NCBI RefSeq assembly: GCF_033958435.1
Contig: NC_134138.1
Span: 2,492,001-2,556,000 of the forward strand
DNA from: Carettochelys insculpta
Taxonomy: Eukaryota; Chordata; Testudines; Carettochelyidae
Reading direction: 5' to 3'
Length of the DNA stretch: 64,000 nt
The position numbers were made by a program, and so were the translations under genes. Position 1 is the first letter of the stretch. Each line of letters begins with the position of its first letter. This document shows positions 37,222 through 48,367 of this stretch, piece by piece. The notes beneath the pieces were generated by a model. It searched no databases, was not told the DNA's origin, and was given only the letters and a program-made list of their open reading frames with translations.

Positions 37222-37440
37222 CAGTTTCAGAGGGGGGAGTCGTGTTAGTCTGTATCTTCAAAAACAAGAAGAAGTCCTGTGGCACCTCGCAGACTAACAG
37301 ATATTTTGGAGCACAAGCTTTCATGGGCAAAGACCTGCTTTGTCACATGCATCTGATGAAGCGGTTCTTTGCCCCCGAAAGCTTTTGCTCCAAAATATCT
37401 GTTAGTCTGTGAGGTGCCACAGGACTTCTTGTGTTTCTGA
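37222..37440. mobile_element. PLE-end foldback inside CR1
   Basis: Arms about 37,265-37,336 and 37,361-37,433 (AGAAGTCCTGTGGCACCTCG versus TGTGAGGTGCCACAGGACTT), joined by a spacer containing CACATGCATCTGATGAAGC. A single PLE terminal sequence (CGTGTTAGTCTGTATCTTCA) precedes the left arm. Confidence 0.8.
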
Positions 37441-39154
37441 GTCAGCGTCTTAGGGTGGCTAAGCACGGGAGTAAATTGCCCAGGGAGGCTGTGCAATCTC
37501 CATTGTTGGTGACATTCAAGAGCAGGTTGGATAGACATCTATCAAATACCGATTCAAACATTTATTTTAGAACTCGGCAAACTTAGCCATCACTAGCACC
37601 TTGTCAACACCGCACCAATGATAACTAGGGAAATTCCAGAAGAGGAGGCAAGTATTTCTGAGTCTGTACCAAGCAGGGCCTGGCAGAGTCACTGCAAGAT
37701 GCAGGGCTGCCAGAGGTGGCACCTGGCGCATGGGACACAACCGCTTCTCTCTCTCTCACGTCCGGGGGGTTATTGGAGAGTCCGAGTCACTCAGAGGGGC
37801 AGAAGCCTGAGGAAATTCCTAAATTAGCAATTTAATCTGCACCTTCCTAGACAGCCCTCACAGGTTAACCAGCTGCTCTGTCCCACACGACCACATTCCT
37901 CTTCACGCATGGGCTCTGTGCACCCAGTGCTGTGGGTCAGCAAGCCCTCTCCTCGCGCACGGTCCGCTCCCAGTCAGCTGCTAGCGACAGGTCACGTGCT
38001 GGGACTTCGCTGCGGAGCCCAGCAGGGGTGGGGCGGGTGAGACAGCAGGCCCTGGTCTAACACACACACACTGAAAAGCCTCTGCCGACGTGGTAAGAAC
38101 ATTTGTTTTAAAACAGAAATCGGAAAGCGACTGGATTCCTGGCCAAGTCTGACGGCCTGATCGCTTTTCCGTGTGTGGAACCCCTGCGCTGCACCTCCCC
38201 CACCAGGGCAAATCCAGCCACAGGTACGACGCTGCCTTCAGCACGCCCTGCACATGCTCGCACACCAGCAGTGGCACAAACAGAGGGGCAATGTACAGGC
38301 CCCCTGAATGCCGGAAGCCGACCCTACAGGTCTGCTCACCCCGTGTCTCCAGTCACAACACAATGCCGCTCGGGAGCCAGTCCCGGTCCCTGCACGGTGT
38401 TGGGGGAAAGCCGCACAGAGTACGACATGAGGCACAGTCACACGGCCATCCAGTTCCTGCAGCTCCTCCAGGGAGACATGGCCAAGAGCCCTGCCAGCAT
38501 GAGAGCCCGACACAAGGCCAGGTCTCCTCAGCTCCGGCCCCGGCTCGCCCGCAGGATGTGCTGCTGAGGAAGAAGGCAGAAGAAACGGTGCCTGAGACAA
38601 TTCTGGGCTGTGTTTCGCTTTACTCGAGGAACAGAGTTGCTGCTTTGCACCCCAGCTGCCTGCCACGCCAGTTCCTGACCGTACACGTGCAGGGTGGAGT
38701 CGCTCGCCCGAGGGGCAAACCCCAGCAACACCGCGAGAGGTTGGGAACTTGGCCTGGGTACGGCACGGAACCAGCCACAGCCAGCAGGCACCAAATTCAC
38801 AGTACCCCCTGCCCAGCAATCCTCAGTTACTACCCTTCCTCTGCTCATCTCCAGTTCAGAGCCCTGCGTACCACCTGCCGGGTGTGTGATTAGCCCCTGA
38901 AGAGGCTTCCAGTGTAGGACAGGGAACAGCCTTATGCATGGGCTCAAGGGATATGCTCCCAAGCCAGAAGGTGAGTTCCAGCCCTCTACCACAGAACTGG
39001 ATTTTAATGGGTCGGGAAGCCACTTCAATGCCCAGTGTGGCTCTTGGCAACTCTGCCATGAAGCCCCTGGGGGTTCCATGGGGTCCCAAGCCTGGATGAA
39101 GGAGGAGGGTTGGTCAGAAGAGTTATGATGTGCTGGCTGTGAAACAACAATACG

Positions 39155-39495
39155 AATGAAATCTGATGCCAGTACGACTGACTGATAAAAGACGCTGGCT
39201 CAGACGTCACCCGGATAAACAAGGTCTGCGACACAAATCGAGTGATTGGGGTTGGGTCGATAAGTTGACTACCGAAAGAAAATTACAACTCACACATGCC
39301 GTCAATCGGAACACGGAACATCCAAATGCCGTGGGGGACCGGAAAAGATGATGTAGTAGATTGGTGCGGAGCTCATCTACAGAAAGGAAGCCACTCCGCA
39401 CTGGACAGAGAAACATGGAAGGAAACAGCGAGGGAGGCTTCGAATACCAATGGGCACCGAGCCCACGGTTGATGATGATAATGACGATGTTGCTA
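39155..39495 (+). mobile_element. Internally deleted RTE-like element (5' end joined to 3' end)
   Basis: 39,300-39,335 reads SIGTRNIQMPWGTGK, which looks like the opening IGTWNVRTL-type motif of an apurinic endonuclease. It runs straight into DVVDWCGAHLQK, matching the 3' end of the element at 32-34 kb (GATACAGCAGCTTGGTGCAG at 34,186). It ends with a TGATGATGATAATGACGATG tail. The absence of EN and RT between the two ends suggests a non-autonomous derivative. Confidence 0.5.
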
Positions 39496-39519
39496 TTGGC
39501 CCCAACTATTGTGCCAAGG

Positions 39520-40340
39520 GGGTTGTGTGAGGTGTCTAATGAAAGCTGATGAGGCCCTGAATCTGAGTGCGCTACTCATATGACTGTATCACGTATGTAG
39601 GTAAAGTTCTAGATTTTAGCTCTCTAGCTGTGTTAGAAAATGTTTCAGTGCTGAGCTTCACAACAGGGGTGTGAGCTCAGCCCCAGCCAAGACACCGGGC
39701 TAACAACAGGGTGGAAACCAGGTGCTCAGACACCAAACCCACATGCCTGGTACGTGTGGGTGGGATGCAGCCCAGTGGTCAAGTCACCTGGGCTGAAAAA
39801 AAAAGAACGGGTCCAGCTCAGAAATTGGAGACTGTCTCCTGGGGTTCATCCAATGGCAGTTTGCCGCAACAACCCACCTGAGTCAGGTGGGGGCAAACCC
39901 TTGCGGGACTGTGGGAAGGAGAAGGGGCTTTGGCCCTGAATTAGGAGAAAAGAGAAGAGAAAACAACAAGAAGAGAACAATGGTGTGGTCTTAGCAGTGT
40001 TCATCTTAGATGCTCTGCCTTTTGGTCTCCAGGGGTCCACGTGCCAGCAGGCGGCCCCCAGTGGGCCGGATCTACAGCGCTCCACTGACTGAATCTCTGT
40101 AACCTGAAAGGAACTTTCAGAGACTTTCAAGAATCAGCAAATGACACCGCCGGCTGCGTCAGTAGTCATGACTGATGCATGTAAAGTACTGCTTGAACAG
40201 TTCTTCTCTCTCACCCTGTTCTTTCTTTTTAATTAACAAATCTTCAGCTATTAGATCTAAAGAATTGGTGAGTGTGTTGTCTGGGTAAGATCCAAGTGTA
40301 TATTGGCTGGGCCCTTTGGGGTCTGGAAGAATCTGTGCGG
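39520..40340. repeat. Unclassified dispersed repeat region
   Basis: Its right part (40,105-40,262) matches 16,005-16,160. The left part (TGTGAGGTGTCTAATGAAAG and following) looks repeat-like but has no second copy in this window. No reading frame of interest. It may be an LTR or a large SINE. Confidence 0.45.
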
Positions 40341-41554
40341 TGTTTGGTGAAACAGGCTTCAAAGGTGAGAGGCTCAAGTTGGGGGTTGTTGGTCTGGGCT
40401 GATACAGCAGCTGGGCAGACTATGGGTTTGCTTGTGTGGCGTTTGGCTGGCAGAGGTGCAGTGGTGGCTGGCAGGATTTGCCTTAGTGAGAAGGGAATCC
40501 CAGCCTGGGGCTATGGGTAGCCCGGTTTTTAAGCAAAGATACCCTGGGGTTGACTTCGTTGCCCGGAAACCCTGTCCTATCACACCCTCTCTCAGCCATG
40601 GGCTGCGTGGGATTTTAGCAGTCACTTCCCTGACCTGGCCAAGCGTGGCCATGGAAACAAGCCATTAAATTTCCCGCTTCAAGAGTTGCAAAGAGCCTGG
40701 CAGCAAGTGGGGGAGGGGTGGCGGGCGCAGACTATCCCACACCCACCTAACGTGGGGTGACCTGTGACCTCGCTGTCTTCTGCAGCACCTGGCACTGTCC
40801 CCATCAGAGACCACGCAGGAGCTCTGTCCGTCCAGTGCGGCACTACAGAGCTGCTCTTTCAGACACGCTCACATGGCCGGGGTCTATACTAAAATAACTT
40901 ATTGCCCTAGCCCAGACATGATCAGTTCCTAGCCTACGATGCTGGGATTACCCTAGCTGCCATACACAGCCCAGCGTTTGCACTCAGAGCGCGAGGAGTC
41001 ATCACTCCGCCCTGGAAGCGGCAACAGACGGCCAGTTATTAACACGTAAGTAACACTCTGGCCCCTATGCCCTCTCATTGCCCTAAACCCACATCTACAG
41101 CCCCCACTCAGAGCCGCTACTCCCCCACAGTCAGTCCACTCATGCTGTTCCTGAAAGGTAACTGAGCAGTAGGGAACATGCATCGCAGGCTAAGAGTGGC
41201 CCACACTGCCACCAAGCAGATCAGTAAACCACAAGTGTAATAAGCACACCCTCGGTAATAAGAGGTTCATCTGCCAGAGAAGTCTCATCATCACAGGTTA
41301 CACGTGCACACCCTCCTCCTCCTCCCACCACACCCTGCAAACTGCAGAACTGAAAGCACGAGGCTTCTCCACGGAGGAGTCAGCGAGCCCGGGCAGTCGT
41401 TTGGCGTGGCACTGACTGGGGAGGGTGGGGACAAGCACTGATTCCCTGAGCACAGAGCTGCCTTTCTAGGTGACCTGAGGGTTTAAGAGTCTACTGGAGG
41501 CACAATTACAGGGCACCAGTGCTGTACAGCCACACCGGGATAGGTCACACCTAC

Positions 41555-41749
41555 CTGTGCCTTCTCTGAGAGCAAACTGCCTTTCAACGTCCCCTCCACA
41601 CCACTGTCCTCCTCCTCCTCCTCCTCCTCTCCTGTGCTGCTGTCACTTCCAGAATCCTCCAGCCCGGAGAAGATGCTCTCTTCACTGTCTGTCAGGTCAT
41701 CGCTGTCCTGACCTAGCTCCTGCCCTGCGTCGGTGCTGGGAACCGAGAG
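41555..41749 (-). CDS. BOP1: BOP1 acidic N-terminal exon
   Basis: On the minus strand this 195-nt exon encodes 65 residues with an acidic, serine-rich run containing DSEESIFSGLEDSGSDSS, almost identical to the hallmark segment of vertebrate BOP1, then a poly-Glu stretch and KAQ at the end. It is bounded by a pyrimidine-rich acceptor (ctctcttttcag|CTC) and a donor (CAG|GTAGGT), phase 0 at both ends. The acidic region is a low-complexity nucleolar-protein-type tail that precedes the BOP1NT domain; no enzymatic motif is expected here. It lies within a region otherwise filled with MITEs and CR1, and the exon itself is undisturbed. Confidence 0.93.
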
Positions 41750-42014
41750 CTGAAAAGAGAGCACAGGCATCACAGCAAGGACCCCCAAAACTCTTCCCGC
41801 AAAGAGCTCGTGATCGTGCGCCCCCAGCCCCTCCGAAAACGGGCCGATGAACACGCCTAACTTGCAGATGCTTTAGGCAAAATGCATCATGCACCATATC
41901 GGTTTCAGAGCTGTGGTCTGCTGAGCCAGCACATTGGAAGTTTGGGCACGTAGCATGCTCATACGTGAAGAAGTCCAGTACACGAATCGGTTTACTAGGC
42001 GAAGGGCTCATCTC

Positions 42015-42215
42015 CACTACAGGGTGGACTGATGCTGCGCTACCGATTCACCAGCAGTCGATTTAGCAAGCCTAGTAAAGACTCACTAAATCAACCACAG
42101 AGCACTCTGATGTCGACACCGGTACTCTAGCAGAATGAGATGAGGATGGGAGTTGACGGGAGAATTTTCTCTGCTGACCCTCCCCTGGCTCCCCCCTTGT
42201 AGTGTGGGCCCCACT
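42015..42215. mobile_element. MITE-like relic with CGATTTAGC core
   Basis: GTCGATTTAGCAAGCCTAGT, AAAGACTCACTAAATCAACC and GTCGACACCGGTACTCTAGC form an internal partial inverted repeat resembling a dispersed turtle DNA element. It directly abuts the palindromic MITE at 42,221. Confidence 0.45.
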
Positions 42216-42220
42216 GTGGC

Positions 42221-42551
42221 TGTGCCTACAGGGGCACAAATCTTCGAAACAGCCATATTTCGAAGATTACTAATGAGGTGCTGAATTGGATATTCAGTGC
42301 CTCATTAGCATTAGGACACTTCCGACTGCGGCGCTTTGAAAGCGCGTGGCTCGGTGCGGCTACACGGGGGTCCTTTTCGAAAGGACCTGCACCTTTCCAA
42401 ATCCCCTTATTCCGATCAGCTTTCGAAGTGCCGCAGCCAGAAGCGTCCTAATGCTTACGAGGCGCTGAATTGAATATTCAGCGCCTCATTAGTAATCTTC
42501 GAAATGGCCATTAGCATGGTCGTTCTGAAGATTTGTGCCCGTGTAGACACA
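42221..42551. mobile_element. Palindromic MITE, 331 bp
   Basis: Ends TGTGCCTACAGGGGCACAAA and TTTGTGCCCGTGTAGACACA are inverted repeats continuing inward with TCTTCGAA. Each arm contains its own small hairpin (CTAATGAGGTGCTGAAT with ATTCAGTGCCTCATTAG). It shares the TTCGAA and GCCTCATTAG modules with the 44,557-44,964 element. No coding capacity. Confidence 0.8.
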
Positions 42552-42597
42552 CCCAGGAAGTAGAGCTGAGCTATGACAGTTTGAGTAACGTAAATTA

Positions 42598-42714
42598 TCA
42601 AAGAGGGAGCCGTGTCAGTCTGCATCTTCAAAAACAACAAGAAGTCCTGTGGCACCTTATAAACTACCAGATATTTTGGAGCACGCGTATGCCACAGGAC
42701 TTCTTGTTGTTTAT
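42598..42714. mobile_element. Short PLE-end foldback
   Basis: The left arm 42,632-42,654 and right arm 42,690-42,712 are exact 23-bp reverse complements (AACAAGAAGTCCTGTGGCA core). The PLE terminal GAGGGAGCCGTGTCAGTCTG precedes them. Confidence 0.8.
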
Positions 42715-43084
42715 AACTCAAATTGCATAGTTTAGATCCACCTGTCCTTAAAGTGTAGACTTGCATCTGGTTTTCTAGTGTAAACCATTAGTGGTACTTA
42801 AGGAAACTTACTGGCATGGCGCTTAAGACATTGCTGTATAAAGGGGTGTCCTTTATGCTCAGACGGTGGTTGGTCCTAGAAAGACAGTGGCCATTCCACC
42901 AGATGATGGAATCCACCTCGAATCTGGTATCTTTTCCCCAACTGGATGGGGAGATAAAACGCAGGATTCCCGTGCCAGGGAAAGGCTATTTCAGGAATGG
43001 AAAGCAATCAGTTTCTCTCTTTAGCTGGCTTTTGAAATTGCCTCCCCACCCAAAGAGGATACATGTAAATACACTTGAAAACAA

Positions 43085-43692
43085 AGAACTCTAAAAGAGC
43101 AGCAGAAATGTAGCACTTTAAAAAGATAACAAAATGATTTACTTGGTGATGATCCTTTGTGGGACAGACCCACTTCATCAGATCAATTTCACTTCCAATA
43201 CAGACCAACATTTGTAAGTACAGAGGACCAAAAAGAAAAAAGGTTGCTATAAAAACTGATAAATTAAATGGGGTTGAAGGAGAGGGGTGAGAAGTGGGGG
43301 GGGGGGTGTTAATTGTCCTGTCTGAGATAATTACGAGCATCAAAGGGAGGGAAGCAGTCCTTGTAATGCGTGAGGTAGTTGATGTCTCTGTTCATACCAT
43401 GTGTTAATGTGTCGAATTTGAATACATACTCTAACTCACAAATCTCTTGCTCTAATCTGTGGTTAAATTCTCAGTGTTGCAGGACACAGATTCTCAGGTC
43501 TTTAACAGAATGGCCCACTCCACTGAAGTGTTCACTGACCGGCTTACATGTATTGAGCCTGTATTGGAAATTAAATCGATCTGAAGAAGTGGGTCTGTCC
43601 CACAAAAGCTCATCACCAAATAAATCATTTTGTTAGTCTCTAAAGTGCTACATTTCCGCCGCCTTGTTTTGTTGGAGTACAGACTAACATGG
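43085..43692 (-). mobile_element. PLE copy with GIY-YIG region relic and inverted end
   Basis: Laid out like the larger copy at 55.6-56.5 kb: a terminal block (ATGTAGCACTTTAAAAAGAT, GGGACAGACCCACTTCATCA), then a degraded minus-strand endonuclease region (about 43,360-43,560), then an inverted terminal block ending GTTAGTCTCTAAAGTGCTAC. It directly abuts the CR1 copy that starts near 43,690. Confidence 0.75.
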
Positions 43693-43991
43693 GCAGGGGG
43701 AGAGGCTGTCTAGGAATGACTACAGCAGAAAGGGATCTAGGGATTAGAGCAGGCCACATGTTAAATCTGAGTCAACAGTGTGATGCTGCTGCAAAAAAAG
43801 TAAACATGATTCTGGGATGCATTAACAGGTGTGTTGTGAACAAGACACGAGAAGTCATTCTTCCGCTCTACTTTGTGCTGGTTAGGCCTCAGCTGGAGTA
43901 TTGTGTCCAGTTCTGGGCACCGCAGTTCAAGAAAGATGTGGAGAAATTAGAGAGAGTCCAGAAAAGAGCAAGAATGATTAAAGGTCTAGAG

Positions 43992-44146
43992 CTAACCTGG
44001 TTATCCCCACCCTTGCTCTGGCTTTTTTATACCTGGCCCTGCAGATTTCCAAGACCAGCATCTGATGAAGTGAGTCTGTGCTCACGAAAACTCATGCTCA
44101 AAACTTTTCTGTTAGTCTATAAGGTGCCACAGGACCCTTTGTTGCT
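43992..44146 (+). mobile_element. PLE 3'-end insertion with 9-bp target duplication
   Basis: A 155-bp insertion flanked by GGTCTAGAG on both sides (43,983-43,991 and 44,147-44,155), splitting the CR1 codons for the KGLENVTYEE segment. It contains CATCTGATGAAGTGAGTCTG and TTCTGTTAGTCTATAAGGTG, the PLE 3' end in plus orientation, 5'-truncated. Confidence 0.9.
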
Positions 44147-44556
44147 GGTCTAGAGAATGTGACCTATGAAGAAAGGCTGAAAGAATTGGGCTTGTTTAGT
44201 TTGTAAAAAGAGAAGATTGAGGGGCAACATGATAGCGGTTTTCAGGTACCTAAAAGAGTGTCATAAGGAGGAGGGAGAAAATTTGTTCTTCTTGGCCTCT
44301 GAGGATAGAACAAGAAGCAATGGGCTTAAGCTGCAGCAAGGGAGGTTTAGGTTGGACATTAGGAAAAAGTTCCTAACTGTCAGGGTGGTCAAACAGTGGA
44401 ATAAATTACCAAGGGAGGTTGTGGAATCTCCATCTCTGGAGATATTTAAGAACAAGTTAGATAGATGTCTATCAGGTATGGTTTAGACAGTACTTGGTCC
44501 TGCCATTGGGGCAGGGGGCTGGACTCGATGGCCTCTTGAGGTCCCTTCCACTCCTA

Positions 44557-44964
44557 GGCTATGTCTACACTAGCCAAAAACTTCGAAAGGCCATGCAAAT
44601 GGCCATTCTGAAGTTCACTAATGAAGCGCTGAAATACATATTCAGTGCCTCATTAGCATGTGGGGGACCGCGGAACTTCGAAATTGACGTGGGTCGCCGC
44701 CGCGTGTCTCGTACAGATGGGGCTCCTTTTCAGAAGGACCCCAGCTACTTCGAAGTCCCCTTATTCCCATCTGCTCATAGGAATAAGGGGACTTCGAAGT
44801 AGCCAGGGTCCTTTCGAAAAGGAGCCCTGTCTGTACGAGCCGCACCAATTTCGAAGTGCTGCGGCCGCCCGCATGCTAATGAGGCACTGAATATGTATTT
44901 CAGCGCTTCACCAGTAAACTTCGAAATGGCCATTTTGAAGTTTTTGGCTAGTGTAGACACGGCC
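44557..44964. mobile_element. 408-bp palindromic MITE, hAT-like
   Basis: Near-perfect inverted repeat with arms of about 195 bp meeting near 44,770 (CTTATTCCCATCTGCTCATAGGAATAAG centre, split here for length). Ends GGCTATGTCTACACTAGCC and GGCTAGTGTAGACACGGCC. Flanks CTCCTAG and CTCCCTAG in the CR1 3' end approximate the 7-8 bp target duplication typical of hAT elements. No transposase. Confidence 0.85.
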
Positions 44965-45229
44965 CTCCCTAGTATTCTATGATTCTGTGGCTACCTTTCT
45001 GTTACTATTGTAAAAAAGCTGTAGACCCAGGCCCGAGAACAGGATCAACTGTCTTGAAGGATTTCACCTGGAATGATGGGGAGGAGAACATTTTGACAGG
45101 ATTTCTCTTAATGCACTAGGATTAGCTGGCGTGTGGTGTTTATTCTGGCCGAGTAACTCACTTTGTGCTGCCTGTTTTCACTTGCGGTCACTTAAATCCG
45201 ATTTTAGACTTAATAAAAACATCATTAAT

Positions 45230-45330
45230 AACAACAAGAAGTCCTGTGGCACCATCTATAAGGTACCACAGGACTTCTTGTTGCTTGTGAAGACACAGAC
45301 TAACTCAGCTTCCCCTCTGATACTCGTTTA
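45230..45330. mobile_element. Minimal PLE-end foldback
   Basis: 45,232-45,253 and 45,262-45,283 are 22-bp inverted arms (one mismatch) separated by 8 bp, followed by the terminal GACACAGACTAACTCAGCTT sequence. Confidence 0.8.
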
Positions 45331-46883
45331 TTAATCAAGCCCAGTGTAAATAATTGTTGGGGGGAGGGGAGAAGGGGGAGCAACAACTGCATGCATCTCT
45401 CTCACGGATAAAGAAGCTGCTCTGATGAGTTTTCTCCGGGTAAAACTTTTACACAGGTCAAATGGATTTATTTGGGGGTTTGATTCTCTTTGGGGCTCTA
45501 TTCCTGGATCTTTTCAACAGCTTTAGAGCTGAGCTGGTTCAGTGCCCGTGTTACTCTGCTGGGGGCCTGTTACCCAAACTCTGTGCCTTACCTGGGGAGA
45601 CCAGAGCTTCTGGCCCAGCAGGACAGGGAGATGGGGCACCCCTGGGGGCAGGTAGCCAGGCTGGGGATTGGGGAAAGGGTGGAGCAGTGAGTGGTGTTGC
45701 CATGGGCCTCGCATGCCCCCAAGGGCCAGCCCTGATGATACCCGCTCTTTGTTGTTAATAGTGCCTGACTGGTTAACACAGTATCAGCCTTTCTAGCGAA
45801 GACCAAACCAATGCAGGCATTAACACCTCGGCTTCTGTGCTGTCCTCAGCTATTAGCTATTGTTCCCCTCTTAGCAAGAGGCCTACGCTTGCCTTCACCC
45901 ATCTCTTCCTCCTAATGCATTTGTTTTCCTTCTTCCTCACTAGGGTACAGCTTTGTCATTGAACGGCTTTTCAATCCCAGCTTTGGCACCTGGATGCTAA
46001 CCTTTGCATTACTTTCCTCTCGGCCAGGGGCAGACAGTAACTTTTAATTGGGGAATGGGGGGAGGGGAACGACACACACTCCAAGAATTTGGTAAGAGAT
46101 CAAGGGCCCCACTCTTCCGTGACATTAACGGAGGAGCTGCGGGGTTGGAACAGAGGTTGGGTGCAGAAGGGAGCTCAGGACAGAGGACGGGTGTGCACCG
46201 GCGGGGAGGCGGGGGAGTCTGGGAGGAGGTTTGAATGAAGGAGAGTTTTCACCTGGGTAGGTGACTGGACTGCAGGGTCTGGGAGGGGGTAATGACCTGG
46301 AGCAGGGGTGCTGGAAGGATGAGGGGAGTGGCTGAGGTTTGGGAGAGGGGAGGGGCTGGGGTACAGGCACTGGTTGGGGGTGGCTTACCTTAGGCAGCTC
46401 CAAGTCAGCCACCTAGAGAGACCCTCAGGCAGGCTCCCTGCCTGCTCTGTTCACACCCACCACTCAAAGCACTTGGCTCAGGAGTCAGTCCATGCGCTGT
46501 CTGTGCACTGCCTGCTCCTTGGAAAGGGTGGGGGGTTGCCCTCCACGTGCAGCAAGCACACCCCATGCAGCTCTCATTGGCTGGTTGCCAGCCAATGGGA
46601 GATGCAAGATTGTGCTGGGGGGAGGGGCAGCACATGAAATCCCCCAGACAGCTGGGTGTGAGGCGCACAGGGCACACACAGCCCCTACAGGCAGCTGCTT
46701 TGAGTAGGGTGTGGGCTGTGTTTTGTCCACCCCTGCTCTAGTTACTGCTCCTTCAGGACCTTTCAAACACTCCCTGCTGCTTATCTGCTGCCAAGGAACG
46801 ACCAGTGGCATAGTCCCTCCCTCAGATGCCTCTGGAACCTCCCCCCCACCGATCCCTCCCTCAGACACTATTTCCCAAGCATC

Positions 46884-47080
46884 AGAGAGGGAGCCGTGTG
46901 AGTCTGTACCTTCGAGAGCAACAAGAAGTCCTGTGGCACCTTATAGACTAACAGATAGTCTGGAGCATAAGCTTCCGTGGGCAAAGACCCACGTCATCTG
47001 AAGCAGGTCTTTGCCCACGAAAGCTTATGCTCCAGACTATCTGTGAGTCTATAAGGTGCCACAGGACCTCTTGTTGCTCT
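46884..47080. mobile_element. PLE-end foldback with 73-bp arms
   Basis: Arms 46,917-46,989 and 47,006-47,078 match at 70 of 73 positions with a 16-bp spacer. The PLE terminal block GAGGGAGCCGTGTGAGTCTG precedes the left arm. This is the cleanest foldback in the window and would form a stable hairpin in RNA or single-stranded DNA. Confidence 0.9.
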
Positions 47081-47591
47081 TCCCAAGTGGGTCTTCACAT
47101 GCACATCTCACCCTTAGATAAAGCCTTTCATGGCCTATGAGCCCATCTCTGGTCCCATCACCCCCTTATGCAAGTAGGGGTGTCTTGCCCTGCTGTAAAA
47201 AGGTAATATACTTGGAGCATTTAGCAAGAGCAGTGTAATCTCTTTCCTGCTTGGCTGCAAGATACCTGGGGTCTGATGGAAACAACAGTGAGTTTGGCAG
47301 GGCAGAGTACTCAGGCACTGCTGGATTTTACAACATGTGAATTATGAGCTAGTCTTGTTTAGAATGCAAAAGTGGCCTAAGCAACTGCCTTTAAAACCTT
47401 GGAAAGCAACCTTGAAAGCAACGGACACTCTCAGCAGTGCATCCCAAACACCCACTACCCCATTTAAAGCTCCAGGCCACCATAACTGTCAGAAGCACCA
47501 GTGAGGAAAAACAGGCCACAGCAAAGTTGCAAGCCAAATGTACTCAACTTTTCTAAGTTACATACACCAGAAAATACTCGCTCCGCTCCTT

Positions 47592-47709
<118 letters not shown>

Positions 47710-48367
47710 AAAAGGACGTTTGCATACAACAGACAAGACCAGACCATAACAATCTCAACCTGAAAGGTAAGGGGGCCTTGCACCTTTCGCTCCAGCTAGG
47801 GGGTCTAAGAACCTTTCCCCTTCCATGCTCCAGTTACGGGAACACCCTCACCTGGTCCTCGGACATAGACTCAGAAGCAGAGGACGGGGGAAGAAACCTG
47901 TCTTAAACGCCACAAAATTACACAGAGGGGTTCCCGCCCTCAGCCCGCCCCCCCCTTCGTTGCTGTTGCTGTTGTTGTCTGTTTCTCCACTGCAGACGCG
48001 TGGAGCTCTGTGGGGCTGGGGCAGAGCTGTGTGCGCAGCACCAAGCACACGCGGGCCCTGACTGAGGGCAGAACACGACCCCCCGCCCCCCCATAGCACG
48101 GGGCGGAGGGCGAACGCCGCGCCTGGGGCTGGCCGGCACCCTACTCGCAAGGCGACCTCCCCCCAGCCCCCATCACAGCGCCCCTGCGGCCCGGGGGCCC
48201 AACGTCCCCCATCCTGGGGGCCCGGAGCCCCGCCACGGCGCCTCCCCCCACGGCTCTGGGGACGCCCCGGCACGCAGCAGGCCCAGCGGTCCCCGGGCCC
48301 ACGCCCCCAAGGCCCCGCCAGTCACAGCCCCCTGCCCTGGGCCCCCCCGCACGCGGCCCCGCCTCAC

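Larger units (their letters stand above)
36105..37560 (+). mobile_element. CR1 LINE (family A), interrupted by two PLE foldbacks
   Basis: RT coding relic in plus orientation: VFYQGLRKALDTV-like sequence at 36,115, KFNKDKCKVLHLGRCNQFHT at 36,466 onward, RGLGVIMDHKLNMSQQCDAV, then LVRPQLEYRVQF. After the first insertion (36,799-36,948) it resumes with LERVQRKGTKTINGLENMTY; after the second (about 37,222-37,440) it resumes with the LW/LPREV-type tail. A 16-A run at about 36,634 breaks the frame. Confidence 0.9.
24906..41554 (-). other. BOP1: BOP1 intron between the acidic exon and the DEYEEDSSDEE exon
   Basis: About 16.6 kb, bounded by matching phase-0 splice sites. It holds a solo LTR, PLE ends, an RTE-like LINE, CR1 pieces and a few dispersed repeats listed separately. 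Unassigned stretches longer than 300 bp, in which nothing coding was recognised, are 25,493-26,160, 26,740-29,160, 30,100-31,390, 31,520-32,100, 35,400-36,100, 37,560-39,150 and 40,340-41,550. Confidence 0.8.
43690..44990 (+). mobile_element. CR1 LINE 3' part (family A) with two nested insertions
   Basis: Plus-strand RT C-terminus: [60 protein letters not shown], then after an insertion NVTYEERLKELGLFSL-type sequence and [19 protein letters not shown]. It ends with ATTCTATGATTCTGTGG after the MITE. The uninterrupted stretch at 44,340-44,370 is the reference used here for the nested copy at 52-54 kb. Confidence 0.9.
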
